DNA of 64,000 bases from CAWBRT01 sp963791145 (GTDB lineage Bacteria > Acidobacteriota > Terriglobia > Terriglobales > Acidobacteriaceae), in assembly GCA_963791145.1 (NCBI GenBank), contig CAWBRT010000011.1:858341-922340 (forward strand), read 5' to 3'. The position numbers and the translations under genes were made by a program. The notes beneath the pieces are model-generated. The model did no database searches. It was not told the origin of the DNA and saw only the letters and a list, made by a program, of their open reading frames with translations. Shown here one piece after another: positions 8,167 through 17,919 of this stretch. Numbering within the stretch: the first letter of the stretch is position 1; each line of letters starts with the position of its first letter.

Positions 8167-9117
8167 CGGAGCCGGATACAACGGAGCCTGCCCGCTGAGA
8201 ACCCTTACCACTTCTTCCGCCGCGACTATGCTGGTGCGGTTCACGGCCTCCTCGGTATAGGCTCCGCAGTGCGGCGTCAGTACGACGTTCGGCAACGATA
8301 ACAATGGGTGGGTAGCAGGCGGCGGCTCTTCCATCAACGTGTCGGCGGCAAAGCCCGCGATTGCTCCGCTCTTCAAAGCCTCATACAGATCGAGTTCGTT
8401 GATCAACTCGCCTCTGGCGGCATTGATGAGAACCGCGGTCTTCTTCATCAGCGAGAGCGTGCGGGAGTTGATCATGCCGTTCGTCTCCGGCGTGGCCGGC
8501 ACATGCAAGCTCAGGAAGTCGGCCGAACGGAACACCTCTTCCAGCGGGACGTAGTTCACCTGGTAGTGCTCGCATAGCTCGCGCCTTTGCTGAATGTCGA
8601 AGGCGATGGTACTCATGCCAAAGGCATGGGCGCGCCGAATGACCTCGACGCCGATCTGCCCGGTGCCGATCACTCCCAGAACCTTTCCGTGCAGCTCGTG
8701 TCCGGCAGGGCGAGTCCAGGCGCCCCGGCGGATATTCGCGTCCTGCTCCGGAATGTGGCGGGCCAGCGAAAGCATCAGCCCCAGGACCAGCTCGGCCACA
8801 GAGATCGAATTGGCTCCCGGCGCAAGCGTTACCGCGACGCCCATCTCGGCGGCAGCCTTCACGTCAACATTGCTATAGCCGGCGCCGTTTCTGGCCACGA
8901 TGCGCAGTTGCGGACGGCCGGCCGCAAGCACGCCGGCCGTTACCGGGTCGAGGCCGACGATAGCCGCATCCATCCCCACAATGACGCGCAGCATCTCGGC
9001 TTCGCTCAAAGGCTTGGCGGCGGCGGCAACCACGATTTCATGGCCCGCCGCCTCAAGGATCCTGATTCCCTGCTTGTTGGCCGCCATCGAACGGGCGGTG
9101 ATCAATACCTTTGCCAA
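8128..9117 (-). CDS. D-isomer-specific 2-hydroxyacid dehydrogenase (phosphoglycerate dehydrogenase-like)
   Basis: A 329-residue NAD(P)-dependent dehydrogenase that would reduce a 2-oxo acid or oxidise a D-2-hydroxy acid. Visible are the cofactor loop GKVLGVIGTGQIG at about 145, RNGAGYSNVD (catalytic Arg region is later, INAARGELINE at about 235, carrying the conserved Arg), and LTPHCGAYTEEA with the catalytic His at about 285. A TTG start at 9117 is chosen because it has a full GGAGG box six bases upstream; the frame is open further but overlaps the kinase gene. It lies immediately downstream of a gluconokinase-like gene and a LarA homologue, suggesting sugar-acid substrates such as 2-ketogluconate, which is inference. 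Its 3' end is duplicated at 7905. Confidence 0.88.
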   Translation of the reverse strand: MAKVLITARSMAANKQGIRILEAAGHEIVVAAAAKPLSEAEMLRVIVGMDAAIVGLDPVTAGVLAAGRPQLRIVARNGAGYSNVDVKAAAEMGVAVTLAPGANSISVAELVLGLMLSLARHIPEQDANIRRGAWTRPAGHELHGKVLGVIGTGQIGVEVIRRAHAFGMSTIAFDIQQRRELCEHYQVNYVPLEEVFRSADFLSLHVPATPETNGMINSRTLSLMKKTAVLINAARGELINELDLYEALKSGAIAGFAADTLMEEPPPATHPLLSLPNVVLTPHCGAYTEEAVNRTSIVAAEEVVRVLSGQAPLYPAPGMRIPARASGDR

Positions 9118-9146
9118 GATCGACCTCCAAAGCAGGCCCTTGCCGA

Positions 9147-10693
9147 CTACTCGGGCTGCTCGCTCTGATAGGCGGAGATTGCGGTGAATGCCTGCTGCAA
9201 GCTCCCGTAGACCTGCTCGTAGATCGGGTAGAGCCGCTGATAGCTCGCCATCGCCGCCGGCTGCGGGCAAAACGACCTCGCGACGCCGATCAGCTCAGCG
9301 GTATCGGAGATATCATGCAATACGCCTGCCGAAATGAAGCCCAGCACGGCGGCGCCGAAAGCGGCTCCCTCGTTGATCTGCGGAAGATTCACGGACCTGC
9401 CGAAGACATCAGCCAGCATCTGCAGCCAGAATTCACTGCGGGTGAAGCTCCCGCTGACCCTGATTTCGCGCGCCGCTCCGGCCACCTGCTCGAGGGCGAG
9501 CAGGATGCTGTTCATGCGGAAGCAAACCCCTTCCAGCGCCGCCCGCAGAATATGGTCCCGGCCGTGTCGCAGAGTCAGTCCGAAGAGCACGCCGCGCGCA
9601 TCGGCATTCCAGTTCGGCGCCCGCTCACCCAAAAGGAATGGCAGCATGATGAGGCCATCGCTGCCTGGCGACACCTTGGCGGCGGCCTGGATCAGCAGGT
9701 CGTAAGGATCTATACCGAGTTTCGCTGCCTCGAGGCGCTCCGCCTCGCCGAAGTTGTCGCGCATCCAGCGCAGGATGATGCCGCCATTGTTGATGGCGCC
9801 TCCCAGAACCCAGACCTTGTCGGTGAGGTTGTAACACCAGGTCCGGCCTTTTTCGTCGGTTCTGCGGACGATCGGAGAGCATGCGCACCGCGCCGCTGGT
9901 TCCGATGGTGGCGCTCATATACCCGGGCTGCACCGCCCCGATGCCGACATTCACCAGCACGCCGTCTCCGGCGCCGATGACCACCGGTATTCCCTGCGGC
10001 AAGCCCGGTTCGCTGCGCCGCCTCTTTGCTCAAGGCACGGCTGTAGGTGGTGGGGACAACCCGCAGGCAGAGAGTCTTCCGCGATTCCCAGGAAGTCGAA
10101 CAAGCTCCTGGTCCCACTCCAGCTTCCACAGGTTGTAGAGTCCTGAGCCGCTGGCGATCGAGCGGTCCACCACCCATTCGCCTGTCAGCAGCATGAAGAC
10201 GTAGTCCTTGATGGAGCCGAACCGGGTTGAGTTCCCGGCGAATTCGGGATGTTGCTTCAGCAGCCATGCGATCTTGACAAAGGGATACATCGGATGAACC
10301 GGGCAGCCGACGCGCCGATAGACCGGCAAGAATTCCAGACCGCGCTGCTTCATCTCGGGCAGGAGTTGCTGGCTGCGCAGGTCCGCCCAGGTCATCAGGT
10401 TGCGAAGCGGGACGCATTTGCCGATCCAGCGCCACGAAACTGTGGAAGACGGAACTCAGGGCCAGTCCGTCCGGACGCCGATTTGCTTGCGCCAAAACGG
10501 AGACAAGCTCCCGCAGCGCATCCTCGATGGCCGATACGATTTCAGCGGGCTCCTGCTCCGCCCAGCCGGGCTTGGGAGTAAGCAAGCGATATTCGCGCGA
10601 GGCCGAACCCTGAGAGCGGCCGTCCGCTTCGTAGGCCACCGCTCGGACTCCGGTGGTTCCGATGTCGACGCCGATCCAGACCGGTCTCTCCAT
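9147..10693 (-). CDS. FGGY-family carbohydrate kinase, gluconokinase-like (multiply frameshifted)
   Basis: FGGY kinases phosphorylate sugars or sugar acids with ATP. The N-terminus has GVDIGTTGVRAVAYEADG and LTPKPGWAEQEPAEI, then SSVFHSFVALD, MTWADLRSQQLLPEM, the ATP-site segment GAGDGVLVNVGIGA and ATIGTSGAVR, and finally GGAINNGG and GSFTRSEFWLQMLAD. These resemble bacterial gluconokinases (GntK type) more than xylulokinases. The frame changes at least five times, near 10404, 10110, 10070, 10005 and 9870, so either sequence errors or decay interrupt the gene. ATG 10693 follows GAGGAGCCGTGG. It sits between larA-like and the hydroxyacid dehydrogenase on the same strand, consistent with a shared sugar-acid route. 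If the shifts are real, it is a pseudogene. Confidence 0.8.
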
Positions 10694-10869
10694 CCACGGC
10701 TCCTCTACCTATGTGGTCACGACGGAAGTCTATCTCGGCGCGCCTAAACGTTCCAGAGGGAGTTTCCGGCACGGGCGGAAGTTTGATGTCGGCGGGATTT
10801 CCACCCCAGCACGCACGGAACTGCGCGCCGGGGCGCTGGTAATGCAAAACCTCACGCCAGAGTACGGCC

Positions 10870-12142
10870 TTACGATGATGTCGCCGTGCTCGCCTGCTTG
10901 AGCCGAAACAGCGTCTCCCCGGCGCGCGGGCACCAGCAGAATGCCTTCGCTCTCGCGGCCTCGCCATTCGTCCAGCCGGATGGATGACGGATCCAGGTAG
11001 CCGAGATTGATCCGCCGGCAGCGCTCCTCGGGAATTCCGGTGGCGAGCGTCACCTGGACGCGCGGGCATTCGACGCGGGTGGAAGCATCGTAGGTACCCA
11101 GGCCTTTGACATGCGTGGAATGCGCCACGACTCCGCCCGGGTAGTTCCGGAAGCGCTCCCACTGCTTCATGAAGTAGTCGCGGCAGTGATAGCCGATTTC
11201 GTCGAGGATCTTGCCGTGCGTATAGCTGACCTCGGTAATGCGTGGGCTGTAGATAACGACTTCGCTGCCGTCTGCCATGGCGGGTTCCATCTTGTACATG
11301 CCCTTGGCCCCGGTCCACAGATCATCGTACAGTTCGGGCATCACGGACAGCACGCGCCGAAAGGGCTTGTCGACATAGACGATATGCTTCTGGGCCGAAA
11401 GCGCCGAGGCAGCCGTCCATGCATCCTGCGGTGAGCCGAAGTACATGCCGGCCAGGCCTTCATGCGTGACAACCAGGGCGAAGCATGAGGTCGGGCGCGG
11501 AATGAGCGCGGCGGCCCGGTCGATCACCGCCCGCACCGGCGTGTAACCGGCGCCGATCACGCGAAAGTTGGTGATGACCGCTCCCAGCCAATGGGTGAAA
11601 TTGATGATTTCCGCGCCGGCGATGCCGGGGAAGAAGTACTTGTTCCCGCCGGAAAAACCAACTACCTCGTGAGGAAACACCGGGCCGCAGACCACAATGT
11701 GGTCGTAATCGAGGATCAGCTTGTTGAGAGTTACGGGCACTTCCTGCGACATCAGGCCCGAGGTGATCTCGGAGATTTCCGCTGCGGGAATCGCGCCGAG
11801 CTTGACAAAGGAAGCCGGGTCTTCCCAGTGGTGATTGAAGATATGCGATCGCTCGACCTTGCCCCCGACGACCTTCCCGCCGATGAGCTTGCTCAATTGC
11901 GCGTCGGTCATCGGCGTGTGGGTTCCCAATGCCACGAGATAATCGAGCGCCTTCACGCGCGGGCCGAGGAGTTCCTGAAAGATCCCGAACATCTGCGGCA
12001 TGGGCATGGTCCGGGTGCCGTCGGGGATCAGGATCAACACGCGTTTGCCGTCCACAGGCAAGGTAGCCAGCGACTCGGCTGCGATCTCCCTCATCTCTTC
12101 CGTGCTCAAGTACTGGTCAGCGAATCCTTTTCCGATGGTCAT
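10870..12142 (-). CDS. LarA-family nickel-dependent 2-hydroxyacid racemase/epimerase
   Basis: LarA proteins (DUF2088) racemise or epimerise the C2 of 2-hydroxy acids using a nickel-pincer nucleotide attached to a lysine. Visible are LGTHTPMT with a conserved His at about 75, FPHEVVGFSGGNKYFFPGIA with His at about 158 and the candidate cofactor-attachment Lys at about 168, and FTHWLG with His at about 184. The family also includes enzymes acting on malate, 2-hydroxyglutarate and gluconate. Start ATG 12142 follows GGGGAGAGGTGTG. The frame shifts near 10930, where an extra C in CCCG is visible; reading past it gives PRAGETLFRLKQ and a stop at 10870. LarB, LarC and LarE cofactor genes are absent here. 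Beside a gluconokinase-like kinase and a dehydrogenase, a sugar-acid 2-epimerase is plausible. Confidence 0.85.
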
Positions 12143-12249
12143 CACACCTCTCCCCCTCTATTTTGAAACTCTGTAGCACGGTTTGGCAATTAGTCTCCCA
12201 AATCCGAGCTGATAAAGGTAGCGGAGCTGGAGTTCCGGGAAACGCGGGA

Positions 12250-13032
12250 TTATGGCTGCGGAGGAACAGCGGTCGCTCTGGCTGCCGCGCTGCGGCGCTG
12301 GCGGGCCTCCTTGATATGGCTATGCGCGCCCAGGTAGTGCGCCTTCATATCCTCGTTGGCCAGCAGGCGAGCTGAGGTATCGGTCAAGGTCATACGCCCG
12401 GTTTCAAGCACGTATCCGCGATGGGCGATGAGCAGCGCCATGCGGGCGTTCTGCTCCACCAGCAGGATGGTAGTCCCGGCCGCATTGATCTCCTTGATGA
12501 TGCGGAAGACCTCTTGCACCAGCACCGGCGCCAGACCCAAAGATGGCTCGTCCAGCAGCAGAAGTTTCGCACCCGACATGAGGCCGCGGCCGATAGCCAG
12601 CATCTGCTGCTGGCCTCCGGAGAGCTGCCAGCCCAGACGATCCTTGAATTCTTTCAGGATAGGAAAGAGTTGAAAGATGTATTCCAGGTCGCGACTCAAC
12701 TCGGCTTTGGACGGTTTCTTGCGCGGCGTGGCTCCCAGCATCAGGTTGTCCAGGACGGTGAGGCCGGGAAAGATGCGCCGCCCCTCGGGGACACAGGCGA
12801 TTCCAGCCTCGGCGATGTCTTCGGCTTCCATCCCGGTGATGTCCCGCCCCAAAAATTCGATCCTGCCCTTGGCTGCTTTCAGCATCCCGGTGATCGTCTT
12901 GATGGTAGTGCTCTTGCCGGCGCCATTGGCTCCAAGCAGGGCGACGATCTCTCCCTGCTGCACCTCCAGCGAAACGCCCTTCAGAGCCTGGATGGCGCCG
13001 TACCAGGTTTCAATTTCCGTGAGCTTAAGCAT
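12250..13032 (-). CDS. livF: Branched-chain amino acid-type ABC transporter ATPase LivF
   Basis: A 260-residue cytoplasmic ATPase: Walker A GANGAGKSTT at about 34, signature LSGGQQQMLAIGRGLM at about 138, Walker B LLLLDEPSLGLAP at about 158, and the LivF-type ending VLETGRM. The ~20 C-terminal residues after LGAHS are Arg/Ala/Pro-rich and longer than usual. Its start overlaps the end of the LivM-LivG fusion by 8 bp, so the two are translationally coupled. It is the last gene of a livK-livH-livMG-livF operon. Liv-type systems carry branched-chain amino acids but also urea, short amides and aromatic acids, so the substrate is open. Confidence 0.93.
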   Translation of the reverse strand: MLKLTEIETWYGAIQALKGVSLEVQQGEIVALLGANGAGKSTTIKTITGMLKAAKGRIEFLGRDITGMEAEDIAEAGIACVPEGRRIFPGLTVLDNLMLGATPRKKPSKAELSRDLEYIFQLFPILKEFKDRLGWQLSGGQQQMLAIGRGLMSGAKLLLLDEPSLGLAPVLVQEVFRIIKEINAAGTTILLVEQNARMALLIAHRGYVLETGRMTLTDTSARLLANEDMKAHYLGAHSHIKEARQRRSAAARATAVPPQP

Positions 13033-14854
13033 TGCTCATCTCCGTTCCCAGGTAGGCGTCAATCACCTCTTGGTTCTTTTCGATGGTTTCGACGGGCCCT
13101 TCGGCGATTTTCTTGCCGAAATTCAGGACCGTGATGTGATCGGAGACATTCATCACCAGGCTCATGTCATGCTCGACCAGCAGGATGGTAATGCCACGAT
13201 CCCTGATCTGGAAGAGCAGCTCCACCAGCGTCTCGGTCTCGGCCGAGTTGAGGCCGGCGGCGGGTTCGTCCAGCAGGAGGAGCTTGGGATCGGAAACCAG
13301 CGCGCGCGCCAGCTCCAGCAGTCGCTGCCGGCCATACGGCAGGCTCTTGGCTTCGGCAAATTCTTTACCGCGCAAGCCGACGAAGGCCAGCATCGCCAGG
13401 GCTTTCCGGCGCATGGCCGCCTCTTCCGCCTGCTGCGAGGAGGGCTGCAGAACGCTCCCCAGCAGCCCCGCGCGCGAGCGGCTGTGCTGGCCAATCAGGA
13501 CATTTTCCAGCACGGTCATTTCGCCAAAGAGGCGGATATTCTGGAAGGTGCGCGCCACTCCGTGCTTGGTGATGACATGCGGCTTACGGCCGGTGATGCG
13601 CATGCCATTCAGCAGAATCTCGCCGGCGGTGGGAATGTACAGGCCGCTCAGCATGTTCAGGATGGTCGTCTTGCCCGAACCGTTGGGCCCGATCAGCGCC
13701 TGAATCGCGCCCAGGCGAACCTCCATGTCCACGCCATCAACCGCTTTCAATCCGCCAAAGTGCTTGGCCAGCCCGCGAACGGCAAGGAGCGTCCCATCGC
13801 TCCCGCCTCCGCTGACACTTGGCGCAAGCGATCCTCCGATGGGATCAGCTTCCTGCGTAGTCGCTGCCACCTGGCGCGCGGCGGCCGACCCGGAGGCCCA
13901 CCAGTTTCGCAGCCGCTGGCTGACAGCCCATCCCCGCACCAGTCCGGCGATCCCGCTCGGCATAAAGATCATGACCGCAACGATGCCGGCTGCGTACACC
14001 ATCATGTAGTAGTCCTTCAGGAATCGCAGGACCTCCGGCACCAGCGTCAGCAGGGTGGCGCCCACGATGGCACCTACGGCTGAACCGTTGCCGCCCAGGA
14101 CAGCCATCGCCAGCAACATGACCGACTGATCGAAGGAGAACGTATCGGGACTGATGTAATGCGAACCGCTGTGGGCGAACACCCATCCCCCGAAGCCGCC
14201 ATAACCAGCGGACAGGGCGAAGGCCATGATCTTGAAATACGTGGAATCCACGCCCGCGGTTTCCGCCGCCATTTCATTCTCGCGGATAGCCATGAAGGCG
14301 CGTCCCACGCGGGAGTTCTTCAGGCGTATCGAGGCCCAGGTGAGCAGGATCAGAGAAACGGCTGCTACGTAGAAAAACGTTCCGGGATCTTTTAACTCAT
14401 ATGGGCCGATGCTCGGCGAGGGAATCTTGGGAATGCCATCCGATCCGCCGGTCAACCAAATGGCGTTGACCAGGATGAGCTGCAGGATGATGCCGAAGCC
14501 GATGGTGGCCATCGCCAGGTAGTGACCGGAGAGCTTCAGAGTGGGTATGCCCAGCAGCACACCGAAGAGTGCCGCGACCAAGAACGCGGCGATCATACCC
14601 ACCCAGACCGACACTCCCAGGGTGACGGTGAGCACGGCGCTGGTGTAAGCCCCCACACCCCAGAAGGCCGCCTGGGCCAGTGAAAGCTGCCCCCCGTAAC
14701 CGAGCACGATGTTCAGCCCGAGGCAGGCGATGGAAAAGCTGATTGCCAGGTTCACCAGGTTGAGCCAGTAGCTGCTGCCCACCGCCCAGGGAAACACCAC
14801 CACCGCCAAGGCGAGGATTGCAATCAGAAGCGGCTTGAGCGTGCGTGGACTCAT
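13025..14854 (-). CDS. LivM permease fused to LivG ATPase
   Basis: A 609-residue fusion. The first ~310 residues are a LivM permease with about eight to ten membrane segments and motifs GYGGQLSLAQAAFWGVGAY (about 53-71) and GGWVFAHSGSHYISPD. After a ~35-residue hydrophilic linker comes a complete LivG ATPase: Walker A GPNGSGKTT at about 390, LPYGRQRLLELARAL (signature with YGRQ in place of SGGQ) at about 505, Walker B LLLLDEPAAGLN at about 530, and the LivG ending EKNQEVIDAYLGTE. Both halves look intact and the frame is unbroken. The fusion occurs naturally in several phyla. It lies between livH (10-bp gap) and livF (8-bp overlap). Confidence 0.93.
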   Translation of the reverse strand: MSPRTLKPLLIAILALAVVVFPWAVGSSYWLNLVNLAISFSIACLGLNIVLGYGGQLSLAQAAFWGVGAYTSAVLTVTLGVSVWVGMIAAFLVAALFGVLLGIPTLKLSGHYLAMATIGFGIILQLILVNAIWLTGGSDGIPKIPSPSIGPYELKDPGTFFYVAAVSLILLTWASIRLKNSRVGRAFMAIRENEMAAETAGVDSTYFKIMAFALSAGYGGFGGWVFAHSGSHYISPDTFSFDQSVMLLAMAVLGGNGSAVGAIVGATLLTLVPEVLRFLKDYYMMVYAAGIVAVMIFMPSGIAGLVRGWAVSQRLRNWWASGSAAARQVAATTQEADPIGGSLAPSVSGGGSDGTLLAVRGLAKHFGGLKAVDGVDMEVRLGAIQALIGPNGSGKTTILNMLSGLYIPTAGEILLNGMRITGRKPHVITKHGVARTFQNIRLFGEMTVLENVLIGQHSRSRAGLLGSVLQPSSQQAEEAAMRRKALAMLAFVGLRGKEFAEAKSLPYGRQRLLELARALVSDPKLLLLDEPAAGLNSAETETLVELLFQIRDRGITILLVEHDMSLVMNVSDHITVLNFGKKIAEGPVETIEKNQEVIDAYLGTEMSNA

Positions 14855-14863
14855 GACCGCCTC

Positions 14864-15745
14864 CTATGCCTTTTCGGCGACCTTCTCACCGAAGAATCCC
14901 TGCGGCCGGAACAGCAGAACCAGTATCAGGAGGATAAAGGCGAAGGCGTCACGGTAGGCGCTGGAGATGTAGTAGGACGCGAAAACCTCGATCACTCCGA
15001 GAAATATCCCGCCGAGGATCGCTCCGGGAACGCTCCCGAATCCGCCAACGATAGTGGAGCAGAAGGCCTTGAGTCCCAGCATGGCGCCCATATCTTTCGT
15101 CACATAAAAGATCGGACCGATCAGAATGCCCGCTGCCGCTCCCAGAATGGAGCTGTAAGCAAAGGTGATGGCGATCGTTCTGGCGACCCGGATTCCGAGC
15201 AGACGCGCCATTTCCTTGTCCTGGGCCGTCGCCTGCATCTGTTTGCCTAAGGCGGTTTTCTCAAAGAAGAAATGCTGCAAGATAAGCAGCGCCGCGGTGG
15301 CAAGAATGATAACGATGTACTGCGGATCGACGAAGACGCCGGCCAGATTCAAGGTGTCGGGCGGGGTCGGCCGCTGCATCAGCAAGGGCTCGGCGCCGAA
15401 GATCAACTGCGCCGCGTTCTTCAGGAATATGGAGACACCGATGGTGGCGATGATCACCGGAAGAAATGTGCGGTGTCGCAAGGGGTAGTAGGCAATGCGC
15501 TGGAAGACGATGCCGAATACCCCCATGAAGATGACGGTGATCAGGTACGCCCAGCCGAACGGGACGTGCAGCAGGTCCATCAGCCACACGGCCACGAAGG
15601 CCGGGACCATGACAAACTCGCCTTGGGCGAAGTTCACCACCCCGACCGCATTGAAGATCAAGACAAACCCCAGCGCGGCGAGGGCATAAATTGAGCCCAT
15701 GGCGAGCCCCGCGGTCGCCATTTGCAGATTGGTAGCAAGGTCCAT
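14864..15745 (-). CDS. livH: Branched-chain amino acid-type ABC permease LivH
   Basis: A 293-residue membrane permease with about eight hydrophobic segments. Family motifs: GLAMGSIYALAALGFVLIFNA at the N-terminus, NFAQGEFVM at about 40, a cytoplasmic loop GKQMQATAQDKEMARLLGI at about 175-195 that contacts the ATPase, and LGLKAFCSTIVGGFGSVPGA at about 225. The frame is open to 15796, but ATG 15745 has GGAG eight bases upstream and removes a charged leader not found in LivH. It is followed 10 bp later by the livMG fusion. Confidence 0.93.
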   Translation of the reverse strand: MDLATNLQMATAGLAMGSIYALAALGFVLIFNAVGVVNFAQGEFVMVPAFVAVWLMDLLHVPFGWAYLITVIFMGVFGIVFQRIAYYPLRHRTFLPVIIATIGVSIFLKNAAQLIFGAEPLLMQRPTPPDTLNLAGVFVDPQYIVIILATAALLILQHFFFEKTALGKQMQATAQDKEMARLLGIRVARTIAITFAYSSILGAAAGILIGPIFYVTKDMGAMLGLKAFCSTIVGGFGSVPGAILGGIFLGVIEVFASYYISSAYRDAFAFILLILVLLFRPQGFFGEKVAEKA

Positions 15746-15817
15746 GCGGAAGTCTCCAGGTGCGAGCCCCGGAGCGCCCGGGACCCGCACCTTCACCTCG
15801 TAGACGGGCGGAGTGAA

Positions 15818-16957
15818 CTACTTGGCTCCTATCTTGACGATCTTGAGGAGCTTGGGCGATCCCTTCTCGATCTGCACGACGCTTACCTCGCTCAGCCCGT
15901 CACCATTAGGGGTGAAGGAGAACGTGCCCAGGACGCCCTGGTATCCCTTGAGGGACAGAATGGACTGGCGGATCTTGGCGCGATCCTCGCCGCTCTTCTT
16001 GATGGCGTCCGCCAGAATTTTCAGGCCGTCATAGGTCCAGGCACTGGTGGAGTCGTACACTTCGTTGTATTCCTTCTTGTAGTCCTCGGCGTATTTCCTG
16101 TTCACCGCACTCTGGCCGGGCACGAAGTCGGCAACGGCCAGAATTCCCTCGGAGGCGTCGCGCGAAAGGCTGAGGGTATCGCGCATCTGGCTGGAAGGAG
16201 AACCGATGTACTTGAAGGGCGCTCCCAACTGGCGGTACTGCCGCTGAATGATGGCCACGTCCGCGGGATTCGTGCCGTACAGGACCATGATCTGGGCGCC
16301 GGCGTTCCTGAGCGAGAGGATCTGGGCGGTGAAATCTTTATCCTTGGTGGTGTACTTCTCCCGCTTCACCAGTGTCAGGCCGGCTTCCTTGAGACCCTTT
16401 TCGACCAGGTCGGCGCCGCCGGTCCCGAAGGCATCCGTGTCATGCAGTAAGCCGACTTTGGTGAACTTAGTGTCTTCCTTGATGTACTTGACCATGGCAG
16501 CCGCGGCGATTGAGTCATCCGGCCGCACCCGGAAAAGCCAGGGGTTCCCCTGCCTGGTCAGGGTGGCGTTGGTCCCGCCCATGATGGTCGGGATGCCGTA
16601 GCTCTTGACGGCATCGGACATGGCCAGAATCTGGGTGCTCTTGACGGAGCTGACCAGGGCCACGACCTTCTCCTGCTCGACCGCCTTCTGCAGCGCGGCT
16701 AGAGCACCGGGGTTGGTGGACTGATTGTCCACGATTCTGAGGTCAATGGGCCTTCCGTTGATCCCGCCGGCCGCATTGATCTGCTTGACGGCGAGCTTGA
16801 TGGCTTTGAGCTGCAAAGCACCCTCGTCGGCCGAAGCGCCGGTGACAGGCGGGGTAAAACCAATCCTGATGGGATCGGCTGCTTGCAAGTTCAATGCGCC
16901 GAGGGTCATCATCCCGGCAGCGACCCCAAGCAAAATAATAGTGAACCACTTGCGCAT
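15818..16957 (-). CDS. livK: Liv-type ABC transporter substrate-binding protein
   Basis: A 379-residue periplasmic binding protein (type I fold). Signal peptide of about 26 residues ends near NLQAADPIRIG; there is no lipobox Cys, so it is probably a free periplasmic protein. Family hallmarks are INAAGGINGRPIDLRIVDNQS (about 58-78), ALVSSVKSTQ, and HDTDAFGTGGADLVEKGL at about 170. It is the first gene of the liv operon, with 72 bp to livH. The ligand cannot be read from sequence, but the downstream LarA, kinase and dehydrogenase on the same strand make a 2-hydroxy or sugar acid worth considering besides amino acids. Confidence 0.92.
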   Translation of the reverse strand: MRKWFTIILLGVAAGMMTLGALNLQAADPIRIGFTPPVTGASADEGALQLKAIKLAVKQINAAGGINGRPIDLRIVDNQSTNPGALAALQKAVEQEKVVALVSSVKSTQILAMSDAVKSYGIPTIMGGTNATLTRQGNPWLFRVRPDDSIAAAAMVKYIKEDTKFTKVGLLHDTDAFGTGGADLVEKGLKEAGLTLVKREKYTTKDKDFTAQILSLRNAGAQIMVLYGTNPADVAIIQRQYRQLGAPFKYIGSPSSQMRDTLSLSRDASEGILAVADFVPGQSAVNRKYAEDYKKEYNEVYDSTSAWTYDGLKILADAIKKSGEDRAKIRQSILSLKGYQGVLGTFSFTPNGDGLSEVSVVQIEKGSPKLLKIVKIGAK

Positions 16958-17040
16958 GATCTCCCCCTTGGCTGAGTTGATAACTCTTTGAATTGCGAGA
17001 GCAAAGTATCAAAGGTTCCGCGGGAAGTAAAGGCAAAAGC

Positions 17041-17787
17041 TCAATTCATGAACAGGCCGCCGTTGATATCGATAGTGGCGCCGGTCACGTAACGGGCATA
17101 GTCGGAGGCCAGGAATACGATGACGTCGGCTACGTCTTCAGGTTCGCCGAGCCGGCCCAGCGGCACGGTCGAGGCATCGTGAGTTTGACCGAATCCGGTA
17201 GTCATAGCGGTACGGATAAAGCCGGGCGCGACGGCGTTTACCCGGATGCCGAAGGGGGCGAATTGCCGGGCCGCGCTCTTGGTCAGGCAGATCACGGCAG
17301 CTTTGGCGCAGGAATACGTCGGCGCCACCGCCAAACCTCCGATATGTGCGGCCAGGGATGCCAAACTTATGATTCGCCCTGACTTGTTGGCCTTCATGTA
17401 AGGCGTTACGGCGGTGATGCAGTTGGCCGCCCCAACCAAGTTGACGTCGTAGACCTTGTGATAGTCATCGACACTGATGTTTTCGTAGTCGGCCTTGGCC
17501 TGGCAAATGCCGGCATTGTTCACCAGCACGTCAATGCGGGAAAAGCGCTCGGCAATCGATTTCGCCGCTGCGATGACGGCTTTGCGATCGGTGACATCCA
17601 GTCGCAGGCCGAGGCCGGTGGTCCCCGGGCAGCCAGCTACAAGCTCGGCTGTGGCCTTAGCCGTAGTTTCGTTGAGATCCGCGGCAACCACGACGGAAGC
17701 GCCCTCACGGGCAAAGGCCAGGGCAATAGCCCGTCCGATTCCTTGTCCTGCTCCGGTAATGAGGACAACCATACCTTTCGTCAACAT
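17041..17787 (-). CDS. SDR family oxidoreductase (FabG-like)
   Basis: A 248-residue classical SDR: cofactor motif ITGAGQGIGRAIA at about 8-20, NNAGICQ at about 87, catalytic serine in ISLASLAAH at about 140, and YSCAK at about 155. The end TGATIDINGGLFMN is the standard FabG-type C-terminus. ATG 17787 is chosen since AGGAG lies eight bases upstream and longer frames add a cysteine-rich non-SDR leader. It stands between the citrate lyase operon and the liv operon, all on the minus strand, with ~130 bp before it and ~85 bp after it. Substrate unknown, perhaps a 3-oxoacyl or hydroxy acid. Confidence 0.88.
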   Translation of the reverse strand: MLTKGMVVLITGAGQGIGRAIALAFAREGASVVVAADLNETTAKATAELVAGCPGTTGLGLRLDVTDRKAVIAAAKSIAERFSRIDVLVNNAGICQAKADYENISVDDYHKVYDVNLVGAANCITAVTPYMKANKSGRIISLASLAAHIGGLAVAPTYSCAKAAVICLTKSAARQFAPFGIRVNAVAPGFIRTAMTTGFGQTHDASTVPLGRLGEPEDVADVIVFLASDYARYVTGATIDINGGLFMN

Positions 17788-17919
17788 GATTCGTTCTCCT
17801 GGGTGATGGTGGCGACGGTAACACTTCTTGCCCTCAACTTCAAGCGGCAGCAGCCTGCTTACGCTCCGTCCATTCGTGCATGGCAGGAAAGCACAGCACT
17901 TCTGTGGTTCGGCCAAGAG

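Noticed and set aside
10542..11318. Minus-strand frame of 258 codons overlapping larA-like and the kinase
   Set aside because: It is an out-of-frame shadow; the true frames on both sides match known families.
13162..13494. Small Arg/Trp-rich minus-strand frame within livMG
   Set aside because: Shadow frame of the LivG ATPase domain with no independent start signal.
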